Origin: Methylophaga nitratireducenticrescens | Lineage (GTDB): Bacteria > Pseudomonadota > Gammaproteobacteria > Nitrosococcales > Methylophagaceae | NCBI RefSeq assembly: GCF_000260985.4 | Contig: NC_017857.3 | Location: forward strand, 2,170,001 to 2,234,000 | Reading direction: 5' to 3' | DNA: 64,000 nt | Shown here: piece after piece, positions 38,037 through 47,332 of the stretch | Position numbering within the stretch: the first letter of the stretch is position 1 | Layout: each line of letters opens with the position of its first letter | Position numbers and translations under genes: made by a program | The notes under the pieces: model-generated | What the model was told of the DNA's origin: nothing | What the model saw: only the letters and a program-made list of their open reading frames with translations | Database searches by the model: none

Positions 38037-38073
38037 GTACGAATCGCTTCCCTATCAGGCAAGGAATAATTCA

Positions 38074-38649
38074 CTAGCTGAATAACAACACGCTCCAGAT
38101 AAGGCCAATCAACAAGATAATAAAAATCGACGCACCGGTTTTGTGGTCTTCAAACATTTTTTGCGCCTGATTACCAAACAGACACACCAAAAAACCCAGA
38201 CCAAAATAACGCAGACCACGAGAAATGGTGGTCGCCAGTATATATAGCAAAAAAGAATAGCCCGTCACACCCGCCGCCAGCATGGCAATCTGAAATGGAA
38301 TCGGCGTAACGCCGACACTCAAGACGTACCAGAAACCATGTAAATGGATTTGCTGACGAATAGTTTCAAACTGCTCGGGCGTCGATAGCAGAGCAATCAT
38401 TTGATCGCCGATCAGACCAAACACAAAGTAGCCAGTCACATACCCCAGCGCCGCACCAAGGATACAGCCCAGTAATGCCATGGTGCTAATAGCCCAGATC
38501 AGATTCCGGCGGGCCTGCATCAGCGGAATCAAAATAGTTTCCAGTGGGATGGGGACGATCAGTGACTCCATAAATGAAGCAAAGGCCACGCCCCAGAGCA
38601 TGTGCTTTGATTCAACCAGACGAATGCCCAGCTGCTTGAATTTTTCCAA
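38074..38649 (-). CDS. VTT-domain membrane protein (YqaA/DedA-like)
   Basis: A 191-residue inner-membrane protein of the SNARE-associated/VTT superfamily. It has about five hydrophobic segments, including the re-entrant ESLIVPIPLETILIPLM near 28 and GVTPIPFQIAMLAAG near 115. The E-x-P and G-x-x-x-IPF motifs are typical of DedA/YqaA relatives, which are linked to lipid flipping. It lies just upstream of umuDC on the same strand. Confidence 0.85.
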   Translation of the reverse strand: MEKFKQLGIRLVESKHMLWGVAFASFMESLIVPIPLETILIPLMQARRNLIWAISTMALLGCILGAALGYVTGYFVFGLIGDQMIALLSTPEQFETIRQQIHLHGFWYVLSVGVTPIPFQIAMLAAGVTGYSFLLYILATTISRGLRYFGLGFLVCLFGNQAQKMFEDHKTGASIFIILLIGLIWSVLLFS

Positions 38650-38725
38650 ACGAATTGCTTTCCTGTCTTGAATAACTAACCAAAATACAATGTTTATATG
38701 ACGCCCAGCAAAATCATAAAAAACT

Positions 38726-38936
38726 GGAGTCTATTGAACTTTCATATCCACCATTGCTGACGGCTATTTTTGAGTCTAGCAAGGTGGAAAGCTCCCCGCA
38801 GCTTTCCCATATAAGTGATTGTCAAATATTTGAACAACTTAGCTGATCGTGAATACAGAGATATATTTAATATAACGCAGTAGCCGCAAAAATAGTCCCA
38901 GCCCTACGGGTTGTGAGCTGAAAGAGAAACAAGCCC
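38726..38936. mobile_element. Degraded MITE-like repeat
   Basis: About 211 bp with a decayed left end (GGAGTCTATTGAACTTTCAT) and right end GAAACAAGCCCTAA. It is AT-richer than other copies and has lost many palindromes, so it is an old insertion. It fills most of the 390-base gap between the YqaA-like gene and the next hypothetical gene. Confidence 0.7.
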
Positions 38937-39040
38937 TAACCCTCAGCTAACGGAATCCAACGATAAATAACCTGGATTCAAACCGATGGTCATAACGTAA
39001 TACTCATTATCTGAAAAACAAAATGTTGATTGAAAATAGC

Positions 39041-39568
39041 TTAAATCAGCGGATATTCATGCTCTGCATAAAAGTTCTGATACACAACCTCAATCCGCAG
39101 CCGATCACCCGCCTCGATAAACTGCAACGGTTGACTAACATCATCAATCCATTGCTGAGCCTGTTCCGCCCTGATAAAACGACAGATGTCCCCAACCGGC
39201 CAATGGAAATACACTTCGCGCTGTTTCTTTTCAGCTAATATCGCTGGGTCCGTCGTGTCTGGAAGTGGAATATACGAACTGAAAAGCTCTAATCCGCCCT
39301 GCTGGCTGGGATCATTGGCATTATATTCCAGTGAGATATCCCAGCCCCGAACTAATCCATCATCGGCATCGCCACGTTCAAAGCTGAATCCATACATCGC
39401 CAAAATATCATCGTCCATTTCCGGCAATTTTTGCAGTGCGTCCTGCACAGCTTTAATGGCAGTTTTATCCTGATCTGAAAGGGCTTCCAGACTAAGCAGC
39501 CAATCACCCAGATTGATAGCCGCCTGAATAATAGGAAGGTGCATTTTGTCGAGCAGAATGTGTGGCAT
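39041..39568 (-). CDS. Hypothetical protein, 175 aa
   Basis: An acidic, soluble protein without signal peptide or membrane helix. It has an N-terminal helical part with LPIIQAAINLGDWLLSLEAL, an acidic middle (MDDDILAMYGFSF, DADDGLVRGWD) and a C-terminal part rich in aromatics ending FYAEHEYPLI. I do not recognise a family. It is divergent from the ribosome-associated gene at 39768. Confidence 0.55.
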   Translation of the reverse strand: MPHILLDKMHLPIIQAAINLGDWLLSLEALSDQDKTAIKAVQDALQKLPEMDDDILAMYGFSFERGDADDGLVRGWDISLEYNANDPSQQGGLELFSSYIPLPDTTDPAILAEKKQREVYFHWPVGDICRFIRAEQAQQWIDDVSQPLQFIEAGDRLRIEVVYQNFYAEHEYPLI

Positions 39569-39635
39569 AGGTATGGACTATCAAGAATAAAAGCCGAAAC
39601 ATAGTATCAAACTGGGTTGAATAACCCCATTTACA

Positions 39636-39657
39636 TTCCCACGCAGGAGCGTGGGAA
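39636..39657. repeat. REP-like hairpin
   Basis: TTCCCACGC and GCGTGGGAA with a short AGGA loop. An identical copy occurs at 40154-40175, on the far side of the ribosome-associated gene, in the same orientation and with the same following ACGAG. This looks like a repetitive extragenic palindrome. Confidence 0.75.
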
Positions 39658-39767
39658 CGAGTTTTTTACGGTGCTCTGATCATTCCAGATGTAGTAACCA
39701 GCGGAATGTTTCATAATCGTTATTGTCACAGAATGGCAAACGTTTTATTTCACTCAATGGAGGTTGC

Positions 39768-40085
39768 ATGCAAATTCAGGTTAATACCGATCGCCATATT
39801 CCAGGCGATGACACGCTCACCGACTCTATTCGTGAGGAGTTACAACATTCTCTGCAACGATTCGATGAACACGTCACTCGTGTCGAAGTACATCTAAGCG
39901 ATCAAAACAGTGAGAACCGGGGTGGTGCGGATGATATTCGTTGTCTGATCGAAGCTCGGATAGAAGGTCACCAGCCCAACGTGGTCACCCATGACGCCGC
40001 GAGCATCAAACAAGCCTTTACCGGCGCGACCGATAAAATGAAACGCGTATTGACCACCACAATTGAGCGGATGCAGTCACGCTAA
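39768..40085 (+). CDS. HPF/RaiA-family ribosome-associated protein
   Basis: About 105 residues from the ATG at 39768, which follows GGAGG; an upstream in-frame start is worse. The fold is the S30AE/HPF beta-alpha-beta-beta-beta-alpha: QIQVNTDRHIPGDDT, LQRFDEHVTRVEVHLSDQN, CLIEARIEGHQPNVV, then a helix TDKMKRVLTTTIERM. Relatives bind the 30S decoding region during stress and stationary phase. Compared with HPF it has the same length but a variant basic patch. Confidence 0.8.
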   Translation: MQIQVNTDRHIPGDDTLTDSIREELQHSLQRFDEHVTRVEVHLSDQNSENRGGADDIRCLIEARIEGHQPNVVTHDAASIKQAFTGATDKMKRVLTTTIERMQSR

Positions 40086-40103
40086 GTTGTTTAGCTAATT
40101 CCG

Positions 40104-40175
40104 GCGGTTTCCCACGGTCCTCCGTGGGAAACCGCTTCAACCCAGAAAAAACATTCCCACGCAGGAGCGTGGGAA
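40104..40175. repeat. Paired hairpins after the ribosome-associated gene
   Basis: First a 14-bp stem GCGGTTTCCCACGG with a 4-base TCCT loop (40104-40135), then the REP-like TTCCCACGC/GCGTGGGAA hairpin (40154-40175) identical to the one at 39636. Together they could end transcription from both the ribosome-associated gene and the opposing hsdR. Confidence 0.65.
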
Positions 40176-40205
40176 CGAGATCAAGTCTAAAAAGTGGTCT
40201 GGATT

Positions 40206-43200
40206 TTATTCTCTGTCACGTTTGATTTTGGCTAATTCGGCTTCGATATTTTCACTGATAATAATGGAAGTTTCTGCTTCAGCATCTGTACCTTTTTGGG
40301 TAGTTGAATATTTTTCACGGATCGTTTCGCGTAGCACATACAAACCGGCCGCCGCGCCGCCGCAGGCATTGAGAAATTCAAATATGGCTTCGCCAACAGC
40401 CGTGCTATAGCCCCACACATTCAACACAAATTCCAGAATCGTGCTGCCTTGACGGGCTTCGCTAAGCGACCAGAACAAGGTGCCTTGTTGTGCGTTTTCC
40501 GGCTGGCTGAAATCCAGTTCATATTGTGTTAACAGCATTTGAAACTCACTGGTCAGCTGAAAATACTCAGTCAGAATCGCCTGATTAATCACCCCGCGGC
40601 CAAGCAGTTCACCGCCCTCGGGGTAAATACTCAAACTAGCAATACCTTGCTCATAGGGTTGATCGGTATGAATAACAAAACGGGCCAACTCAGTTGCTTG
40701 CCGAGCGGTTTTGACTTCATCGGTAAAAAAGATCACTTGATCCCCAATGGGATGTGCCAGCGACCGTAAGGTAGTGGCATCATAATCCGCTGAATCTTCG
40801 CCGACACCAATACTGCCAGTGTGATCTTCAAAGGCTTCAATGATGTCTTTGAATTCTTTGAGAATACGAGTGTAAATACGTTTACGTTCCATCAGTTTTG
40901 GCTGATAGTTCAGTGCAGAGAACACTTGATCCCGCAACGGATCTTTGCCGGTAAAGTTATAGTCATCAATCATGCGATATACGGCATCTTTATTCAGCTG
41001 TTCGCGTTCACATAGTGCATGGACCGCCTGCCGTTTTTCTTTATGCCAAAAGCCCGCGAAGATTTCGGTCAAATCCTGTTCCGGCGTAATCTGCGGCATA
41101 TATTCCTGCATAAACTTTTCAATCAGTTCACGTTTACTGCGCAGCTGGACTTCTTTATCCAATAAGCTCATGACATCCTGACGCGCTTTATCCGCATCGG
41201 CTTGGTTGCCTGATTTAGTTTTGCTGGCCTGAATATCGCCCAGCAGTTTAAGAATATAGGCGACATTCACTTCATCACGGTGAATCAGTTCCAGTTCAAA
41301 ATCGACTTCTTCGAGAATGGACGCGCCCGGTTCGTTATCATGCGAGCGATCATAAATATCCAGATATTTGCTTTTGAAATCTTCAAAAGTCTGCTCATCC
41401 AGCTGCAAATCCGACCATGTAAAATCGGTGAAGGGTTTCAGTTTATTCAAGGTGCGTAATAACTGCCGGAAGGCTTGTACAAAAGCGAATTGAGCATCTT
41501 CACTTTTCAGATCATTAACCGCATCTGGTGTGTTTGCCAACGCCAATACCTGCTCAAGTTCGTGATTAAACCGTTCGACATAAAATGGATACGGTTCCAT
41601 CAAAATATCTTCATTGGCATTGGTATCACAAAACAGTTTTATCGCTTCATCGGTGTTGTCTTTCAAATTACGGAAGCAGACGATATTACCTTGTGATTTC
41701 AGCTCGCCCAAAATACGGTTGGTACGTGAGAAAGCCTGGATTAGACCGTGATATTTGAGATTTTTATCGACATACAGGGTATTGAGCTTTTTGGCATCAA
41801 AACCAGTGAGAAACATATTCACCACCAGCAGAATATCGGCACGGTCCTTATCCTGAAAGCTTTCCTTATCACGCTCTTTTATGCGCTTGGCGATATCTTT
41901 GTAATAGATATAAAACGCTTTGCTGTCTTTTACCGAGTGTTGGGTGTGGTACATCGCGTTATAGTCGGCCACATAGCTTTCCAGCTTTTCACGTGTGTGA
42001 CGGGTTTTGGGATCATCGGTTTTGATATCAAAATCCGGTTCACCAATCAGCCCATTGGCATCTTCATCTTCTTCATTGGCGGCATAGGTAAATATCGTCA
42101 CCACACGTAAATCATGCTCACCAGCAGCTTTTTTACGTTTAAACGTCTCGTAATATTTGATCAGCATGTCTTTATTGCTGACACAAAGCATTGCCGAAAA
42201 CTGTTTGTTATGGGTTTTACGGTTATGGTTGGCAATAATCCAATCCACTACGCCTTCTATACGGGCGTCACTCTCAAAGAATTGTTTTTTATTGATTTTA
42301 TCGACTTGCTCATCAATCAGGCTGCCGTCTTTGCGTTTCAGCTTGCCCCAATATTCCACCGAAAATTTGAGTACATTTTCATCGGCGATGGCATTGGTAA
42401 TCACATATTTATGCAAACACTCACCAAACAAATCCTTGGTGGTGCGTTTGCCATGTTCATTTGATGTCGCGTTTTCAACAAATATCGGCGTACCGGTAAA
42501 GCCAAACATCTGCGCCTTGGTAAAGAACTTGACGATATTCTTGTGCGTTTCACCAAACTGCGAGCGATGGCATTCATCAAAAATAAAGATCACCCGTTTA
42601 TCACGTAATGCCTCCATCGCTGCTTCATGACGAGGCTTACTGATCGCAGTGTTGAGCTTTTGAATGGTGGTGACAATCAGCTTATTTTCACCGGCCATTT
42701 GTTTGACCAGTGACGCCGTGTTGTCTGTGCCATCCACACTGCCTTCACTGAAAAAATTAAATTCACGGGTGGTTTGATAATCCAGATCAGCCCGATCCAC
42801 CACAAACACTACTTTATACACCTTGGGCAATTTGGTGAGGATCTGCGCGGCCTTAAAGCTGGTCAGTGTTTTACCGCTGCCGGTGGTGTGCCAGATATAG
42901 CCGTGTTTTCGACCGTTTTTTACCTGATTTTCAATCGCTTCGACGGCGTAATATTGATACGGTCGCAACACCATCAGAATTTTGTCTGATTCGTGCAGCA
43001 CAATATATTTGCTGATCATTTTGGAGACATGGCACTTCTCCAAAAAGACATCGGCAAAGGCATCAAGTTGAGTAATCAGATTATTCTGCTCATCGGCCCA
43101 ATAAAACGTCTGTTTAAAATCCTGTTTGCGATTATTGGCGTAATACTTGGTATTCACCCCATTAGAGATCACAAATAGCTGCACATAATTAAACAAACCG

Positions 43201-44069
43201 CTATCAGTCCAGAAACTATGCCGCTGGTAACGGTTAATCTGATTAAAGGCTTCTTTCAGTTCGATACCACGACGTTTCAACTCGATTTGCACCAACGGCA
43301 AACCGTTGATCAATAACGTCACGTCATAACGATTTTCATATTTACCAATTTGCGTGACCTGATGCGTCACCTGATATTGGTTCTGACACCAATGTGCCGT
43401 GTTCATAAATTGCAGATAACAACTGCTGCCATCATCACGGGTAAACTGAAACCGATCCCGTAAGGTTTTGGCGCGCTGAAATACGTTGCCTTTATCCAGA
43501 TGATTCAGAACTTTAGTAAATTCTGCCTCGCTGAGCGGCTGTCCATTCAACGCGTCGTAATTATGAATTTCCAACTGACGTTTTAAGTTGGCTTTTAGGG
43601 CTTGTGCACTTTCAATGACTATCCGTTCATACCCCAGACTGACCAGTCGATTGACCAACCCGGCTTCCAGCTGTGCCTCGGATTGGGCACCTTTGTCTTT
43701 AGTACCCAACTGCTGTTTCACAAGCTGTGTTTGCTGTTGGTATTTTGCTGCGTTGTAAAACTCCACACCGACTCGCTGGATATGATCTTTCAGATTGTCA
43801 TTATCAATATGCTGATACAACGAAATATCAAAGCTATAGGGCGTATCCAGCTCTTCCATCGCCCCCATCACCTCAAACAGCAAATGCTCAGAGGCCGATG
43901 CATCTACATGCAAAGTCAGATCGATATCGGAATTGGGCCGATAATCTCCCTTGGCTCGTGAGCCATACAGCACCGCTGATTGAATACTGGGAAAGGTTGC
44001 CAAAGCGGCGTGAATCGCCGAGATGGTTTGGGCACTCAGACCATAGGAGTTCTCTACAGAATTGGTCAC
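40206..44069 (-). CDS. hsdR: Type I restriction HsdR fused to an N-terminal MNT nucleotidyltransferase
   Basis: A 1287-residue motor and nuclease subunit. Residues about 10-105 are a complete MNT-type nucleotidyltransferase: GSRAKGDYRPNSDIDL (Asp48, Asp50) and the third Asp in SFDISLY (Asp81). A Gln-rich linker (about 108-125) leads to HsdR proper: nuclease site RYDVTL to QIELK (Asp249, Glu263, Lys265), Walker A TTGSGKT at 395-401, DECH at 498, FTGTP at 524, and the C-terminal HsdM-contact region. The chain is open throughout, starting GTG at 44069, overlapping the HEPN gene stop by 4 bp. No ribosome site precedes an internal HsdR start, so the fusion appears genuine. It cuts unmodified DNA after ATP-driven translocation. 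Confidence 0.93.
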   Translation of the reverse strand: MTNSVENSYGLSAQTISAIHAALATFPSIQSAVLYGSRAKGDYRPNSDIDLTLHVDASASEHLLFEVMGAMEELDTPYSFDISLYQHIDNDNLKDHIQRVGVEFYNAAKYQQQTQLVKQQLGTKDKGAQSEAQLEAGLVNRLVSLGYERIVIESAQALKANLKRQLEIHNYDALNGQPLSEAEFTKVLNHLDKGNVFQRAKTLRDRFQFTRDDGSSCYLQFMNTAHWCQNQYQVTHQVTQIGKYENRYDVTLLINGLPLVQIELKRRGIELKEAFNQINRYQRHSFWTDSGLFNYVQLFVISNGVNTKYYANNRKQDFKQTFYWADEQNNLITQLDAFADVFLEKCHVSKMISKYIVLHESDKILMVLRPYQYYAVEAIENQVKNGRKHGYIWHTTGSGKTLTSFKAAQILTKLPKVYKVVFVVDRADLDYQTTREFNFFSEGSVDGTDNTASLVKQMAGENKLIVTTIQKLNTAISKPRHEAAMEALRDKRVIFIFDECHRSQFGETHKNIVKFFTKAQMFGFTGTPIFVENATSNEHGKRTTKDLFGECLHKYVITNAIADENVLKFSVEYWGKLKRKDGSLIDEQVDKINKKQFFESDARIEGVVDWIIANHNRKTHNKQFSAMLCVSNKDMLIKYYETFKRKKAAGEHDLRVVTIFTYAANEEDEDANGLIGEPDFDIKTDDPKTRHTREKLESYVADYNAMYHTQHSVKDSKAFYIYYKDIAKRIKERDKESFQDKDRADILLVVNMFLTGFDAKKLNTLYVDKNLKYHGLIQAFSRTNRILGELKSQGNIVCFRNLKDNTDEAIKLFCDTNANEDILMEPYPFYVERFNHELEQVLALANTPDAVNDLKSEDAQFAFVQAFRQLLRTLNKLKPFTDFTWSDLQLDEQTFEDFKSKYLDIYDRSHDNEPGASILEEVDFELELIHRDEVNVAYILKLLGDIQASKTKSGNQADADKARQDVMSLLDKEVQLRSKRELIEKFMQEYMPQITPEQDLTEIFAGFWHKEKRQAVHALCEREQLNKDAVYRMIDDYNFTGKDPLRDQVFSALNYQPKLMERKRIYTRILKEFKDIIEAFEDHTGSIGVGEDSADYDATTLRSLAHPIGDQVIFFTDEVKTARQATELARFVIHTDQPYEQGIASLSIYPEGGELLGRGVINQAILTEYFQLTSEFQMLLTQYELDFSQPENAQQGTLFWSLSEARQGSTILEFVLNVWGYSTAVGEAIFEFLNACGGAAAGLYVLRETIREKYSTTQKGTDAEAETSIIISENIEAELAKIKRDRE

Positions 44070-44476
44070 GTATCTTGCTCGGCCAGTTTATTCAGTTTTT
44101 GGTTTAATTCGGTTAATGCAGCATAGTAGTCGTTAACAATCGCATCGACGATTTGACGTGCCACTGCACGGTTATAAGTATGCGAAGACAGATTACGGCT
44201 TTTAATCATATCCAGCCAGACTTCGCCATTTGTTATCAGCCCGACTTCAAAGGCTTTACGCGCCACATTTTTTGAACCAAACAAATCCACATAGCCTTGA
44301 TCCTGCAGAAAATCCTTTTGCGTATTCCAGGCCAGCTCATGATTGTATTCAAAGCTTTGAATCAAACCCTGCTCTTCCAGTTCATTCAAGGTTTCATAAG
44401 CCATAAACCGATCTAACTGTTGTAATGCCCGATTCCAGTTATCGAGGCGTTGTTTCCAGCGAATATCTTCTGACAT
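44066..44476 (-). CDS. HEPN-family MNT partner (HI0074-type)
   Basis: A 136-residue helical protein from the ATG at 44476 (GGAGAA just upstream; a GTG one codon earlier also fits). It matches the nucleotidyltransferase substrate-binding family typified by HI0074: WNRALQQLDRF, NHELAWNTQKDFLQDQG, then the HEPN motif SRNLSSHTYN (Arg-x4-His, Tyr). In HEPN/MNT toxin-antitoxin pairs the HEPN protein is an RNase toxin that the MNT enzyme silences by adenylylation. Here the MNT is the N-terminus of the next gene product, HsdR, overlapping by 4 bp. Confidence 0.88.
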   Translation of the reverse strand: MSEDIRWKQRLDNWNRALQQLDRFMAYETLNELEEQGLIQSFEYNHELAWNTQKDFLQDQGYVDLFGSKNVARKAFEVGLITNGEVWLDMIKSRNLSSHTYNRAVARQIVDAIVNDYYAALTELNQKLNKLAEQDT

Positions 44477-44488
44477 CACGTTCTCCGG

Positions 44489-45727
44489 TTAAACAAACAG
44501 CTTTTGTAATAAGCCTTTTTTAAAGGTATCAAGTTGAGTAATTTGTTTGGCGACTGCTTCGATTTTGTTATCAATGGATTGTAAAAAATCGGCAATTTTT
44601 TGTTGTTCATTAATATCTGTCGGAATAAAAACTTCTTCCTTACCTAATTCAGTTTGATTAATACTTGCTTGATTAACCGCTTTATTACAAATTTTCTCAA
44701 ATCTATTTTTTAACTTTGAAGTTTTAAGAAGTTCAAAAATCATTCTTGGATTAAATAGTTTTTTTCTAGTTCTTAAAAGCAGCAAATTCATTCCATGATA
44801 TAAATCTTCATCCATATTGTAATAAGCTACTTTCCCAATTTGTTTAACACTATTTATATTGCTAAAAAGAATGTCACCTTTGCACATCTTATAGTCATTT
44901 AGACTATCATTATATTTAGCATGTCCCACTTTCAATAAATCTATTTCACCAGAGGAAATTGTTTCAATTCTTGTTATTTTTACACCAACACTACCATCTA
45001 ATTGCTCTGTTGAAGTGCCATTTTTAATTCTTTCAAAAATGAATTTTAGCTTGAACACTTCCCAACCCGAAAAATCAGAACCATCGTCTTGTTTAAAGCG
45101 AATCTGTTGTGAGAAAAGTTGTTGCATCAAACCGCGTTTATAAATTTCCAGCAGCTCGTGTTTACGACGCAGATTAGTGAGTTTGTCATCCACAGCACTC
45201 AGAAATTCTGCGATTTTTTGCTGCTCTTCAATTTTAGGGAAAACAACTTTTAACTTTGCAAAGTCATTTTGCCCCAAAGTCTTATTTCTACCGGCGCCAC
45301 CAGGGGATGCAAGTTCCAACAAATACTTTCCGCGAGGTCTAAAAAAGAAATATTTAACAAAATTAAGATCTGACCTTTGATTGTTAGGAACAAACATTGG
45401 AAATCTGTGTGATGCAATAAAACCTTTTTCTGCTAAAGATGTGACAGCTACAGCTTGTTCCCATGCAAAGACAATGTTCACTAAAAATGCTGGAACTTCG
45501 ACCCAGAATACACGTTTATCACCAAGCTCTTTTCCGTTAATTATTTTTTTATGAAATATCCCTTTACCATGGGAACGAACACCGATTTCTCGATATTCCT
45601 TATCCTTTAAAACATTTACTGGATTGTTTACTCGCTTTAAAAAATAAGATGTTTTTTCTTCGACCCATTGATTAGAAAACTCTGGAAATCTAAGCTCTGG
45701 TATTAATTTCTTGCTCGTTGTTATCAT
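44489..45727 (-). CDS. hsdS: Type I restriction specificity subunit
   Basis: About 412 residues recognising the target DNA. There are two target-recognition domains (about 10-175 and 205-370), each followed by a conserved helix: EEQQKIAEFLSAVDDKL and NEQQKIADFLQSIDNKI, with the paired RGLMQQLF and KGLLQKLF ends. The coding DNA is visibly more AT-rich than hsdM and hsdR, common for rapidly exchanged specificity genes. Its ATG overlaps the hsdM stop (TGATG). The recognised sequence cannot be predicted. Confidence 0.93.
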   Translation of the reverse strand: MITTSKKLIPELRFPEFSNQWVEEKTSYFLKRVNNPVNVLKDKEYREIGVRSHGKGIFHKKIINGKELGDKRVFWVEVPAFLVNIVFAWEQAVAVTSLAEKGFIASHRFPMFVPNNQRSDLNFVKYFFFRPRGKYLLELASPGGAGRNKTLGQNDFAKLKVVFPKIEEQQKIAEFLSAVDDKLTNLRRKHELLEIYKRGLMQQLFSQQIRFKQDDGSDFSGWEVFKLKFIFERIKNGTSTEQLDGSVGVKITRIETISSGEIDLLKVGHAKYNDSLNDYKMCKGDILFSNINSVKQIGKVAYYNMDEDLYHGMNLLLLRTRKKLFNPRMIFELLKTSKLKNRFEKICNKAVNQASINQTELGKEEVFIPTDINEQQKIADFLQSIDNKIEAVAKQITQLDTFKKGLLQKLFV

Positions 45728-47322
45728 CACACCGGAGTCTCAATACCCAGTTCAGTACAAAAGCTTTGAATCTTCTCATCCAATGCTACCATCTCGCTAT
45801 CCAGCTTTTTTAACTCTGCCGTTACGGCTGCTAAATCAACTGGTTCAGCTTCTTCAAAGGTATCGACGTAACGCGGAATATTCAGATTGTAGTCGTTTTC
45901 ACTGATTTCGCTTAGGGATGCTACATGACTGTATTTTGCTTCATCCTTACGTTCACGATACGCCGTGATGATTTTCTCAATATGTTCTGGTCGCAGATAA
46001 TTCTGGTTTTTGGCCTTTTCAAAGTGATTGCTGGCATCAATAAACAGAATATTATCGGGATGTTCACGGCATTTTTTCAGCACCAGAATACAGGTGGGGA
46101 TGCTGGTGCCGTAAAAGATATTGGCCGGTAGCCCAATGACCGCATCCAGCCAGTTGCCTTCTTCAATAATGTAACGGCGTATATGGCCCTCTGCTGCACC
46201 ACGGAATAACACTCCATGCGGCAACACCACAGCCATGATGCCGTTTTCTTCAAGCTGATAAAGCATATGTTGTACAAAGGCAAAGTCGGCTTTGGAACCC
46301 GGTGCGAGTTTGCCATAGCGGGCAAAGCGATCATCGCTTTCAAACAGTTTGCTGGCACTCCATTTGGCCGAGAAAGGCGGATTGGCGACCACGGCTTCAA
46401 ACTTTTTATCGATGTGCTGTGGGTGTTCCAACGTGTCTTCTTGTTTTAAATCAAAGTTACGATAATGCACGCCATGCAAAATCATATTCATCCGTGCCAG
46501 GTTAAAGGTGGTGCGGTTCATTTCCTGGCCATAAAAGTCACCAACATGCTCGACTTCTTTGGACACACGCAATAACAAGGAACCCGATCCACAGGTTGGG
46601 TCATAGACCGATTTCAAGCGGGTTTTGCCATTTGTGACCAGCTTGGCCAGAATGGTGGAAACCGCCTGTGGCGTATAAAACTCACCGGCTTTTTTACCGG
46701 CTCCGGCTGCAAACTGGCCGATTAAGTATTCGTAGGCATCGCCTAACACGTCACTTTCGCTGTCACTGATGGCAAAATCGATGTTGTCGAGATGCACCAG
46801 AATTTTAGCGATCAGTTTATTTTTGGCATCTTCGGTACGGCCAAGTTTGGTTGAAGTCAGATCCAGATCCTCAAACAGGTGATCAAAGTCATCTTCACTC
46901 TCGGTTCCCATGGTGGAGCGTTCAATGCTGTTTAATACTTTGCTGAGATCGTCGAGGATAAAGTTATCTACCACCACATCATCGTCTGCGTTGGCATCTT
47001 CTACTTTATGTGCGCCACGTTTGGCGAGGCTGGTGAACAGTTCTGACGGTTTTAGAAAGTAACCCAATTCCTCAATCGACTCTTCGCTGATGGCCTCAAG
47101 CATTTCCTGCCCTTGTGGGCTGTTTTCATCAATCGCCATAAAGTCGATGCCATCCTCAGCCATAATGCCGTTGGCAAAAGTATGTAGTTTTTCAGACAGG
47201 TATTTATAGAAGATGAACCCTAAGCAATAATCACGGAATTCATCAGCATTCATCTTGCCACGTAGTTCGTTGGCGATATTCCAGAGTTTTTGTTCGAGTT
47301 TCTTTTTTTGATCTTCAGTCAT
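45727..47322 (-). CDS. hsdM: Type I DNA adenine methyltransferase subunit
   Basis: A 531-residue N6-adenine methyltransferase. The N-terminal HsdM domain (about 8-150) starts EQKLWNIANELRGKMNADEF. The SAM-binding motif VYDPTCGSGSLLLRV is near 240 and the catalytic NPPFSAKW near 312. With HsdS it methylates host sites and with HsdR forms the restriction complex. It lies 10 bases after the RhuM-Fic gene stop and is coupled to hsdS. Confidence 0.96.
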   Translation of the reverse strand: MTEDQKKKLEQKLWNIANELRGKMNADEFRDYCLGFIFYKYLSEKLHTFANGIMAEDGIDFMAIDENSPQGQEMLEAISEESIEELGYFLKPSELFTSLAKRGAHKVEDANADDDVVVDNFILDDLSKVLNSIERSTMGTESEDDFDHLFEDLDLTSTKLGRTEDAKNKLIAKILVHLDNIDFAISDSESDVLGDAYEYLIGQFAAGAGKKAGEFYTPQAVSTILAKLVTNGKTRLKSVYDPTCGSGSLLLRVSKEVEHVGDFYGQEMNRTTFNLARMNMILHGVHYRNFDLKQEDTLEHPQHIDKKFEAVVANPPFSAKWSASKLFESDDRFARYGKLAPGSKADFAFVQHMLYQLEENGIMAVVLPHGVLFRGAAEGHIRRYIIEEGNWLDAVIGLPANIFYGTSIPTCILVLKKCREHPDNILFIDASNHFEKAKNQNYLRPEHIEKIITAYRERKDEAKYSHVASLSEISENDYNLNIPRYVDTFEEAEPVDLAAVTAELKKLDSEMVALDEKIQSFCTELGIETPV

Positions 47323-47332
47323 TTGGGTTCCG

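Noticed and set aside
38003-38073. Canonical LexA box before umuDC
   Set aside because: No CTGT-N8-ACAG pattern was found; only a different dyad is present.
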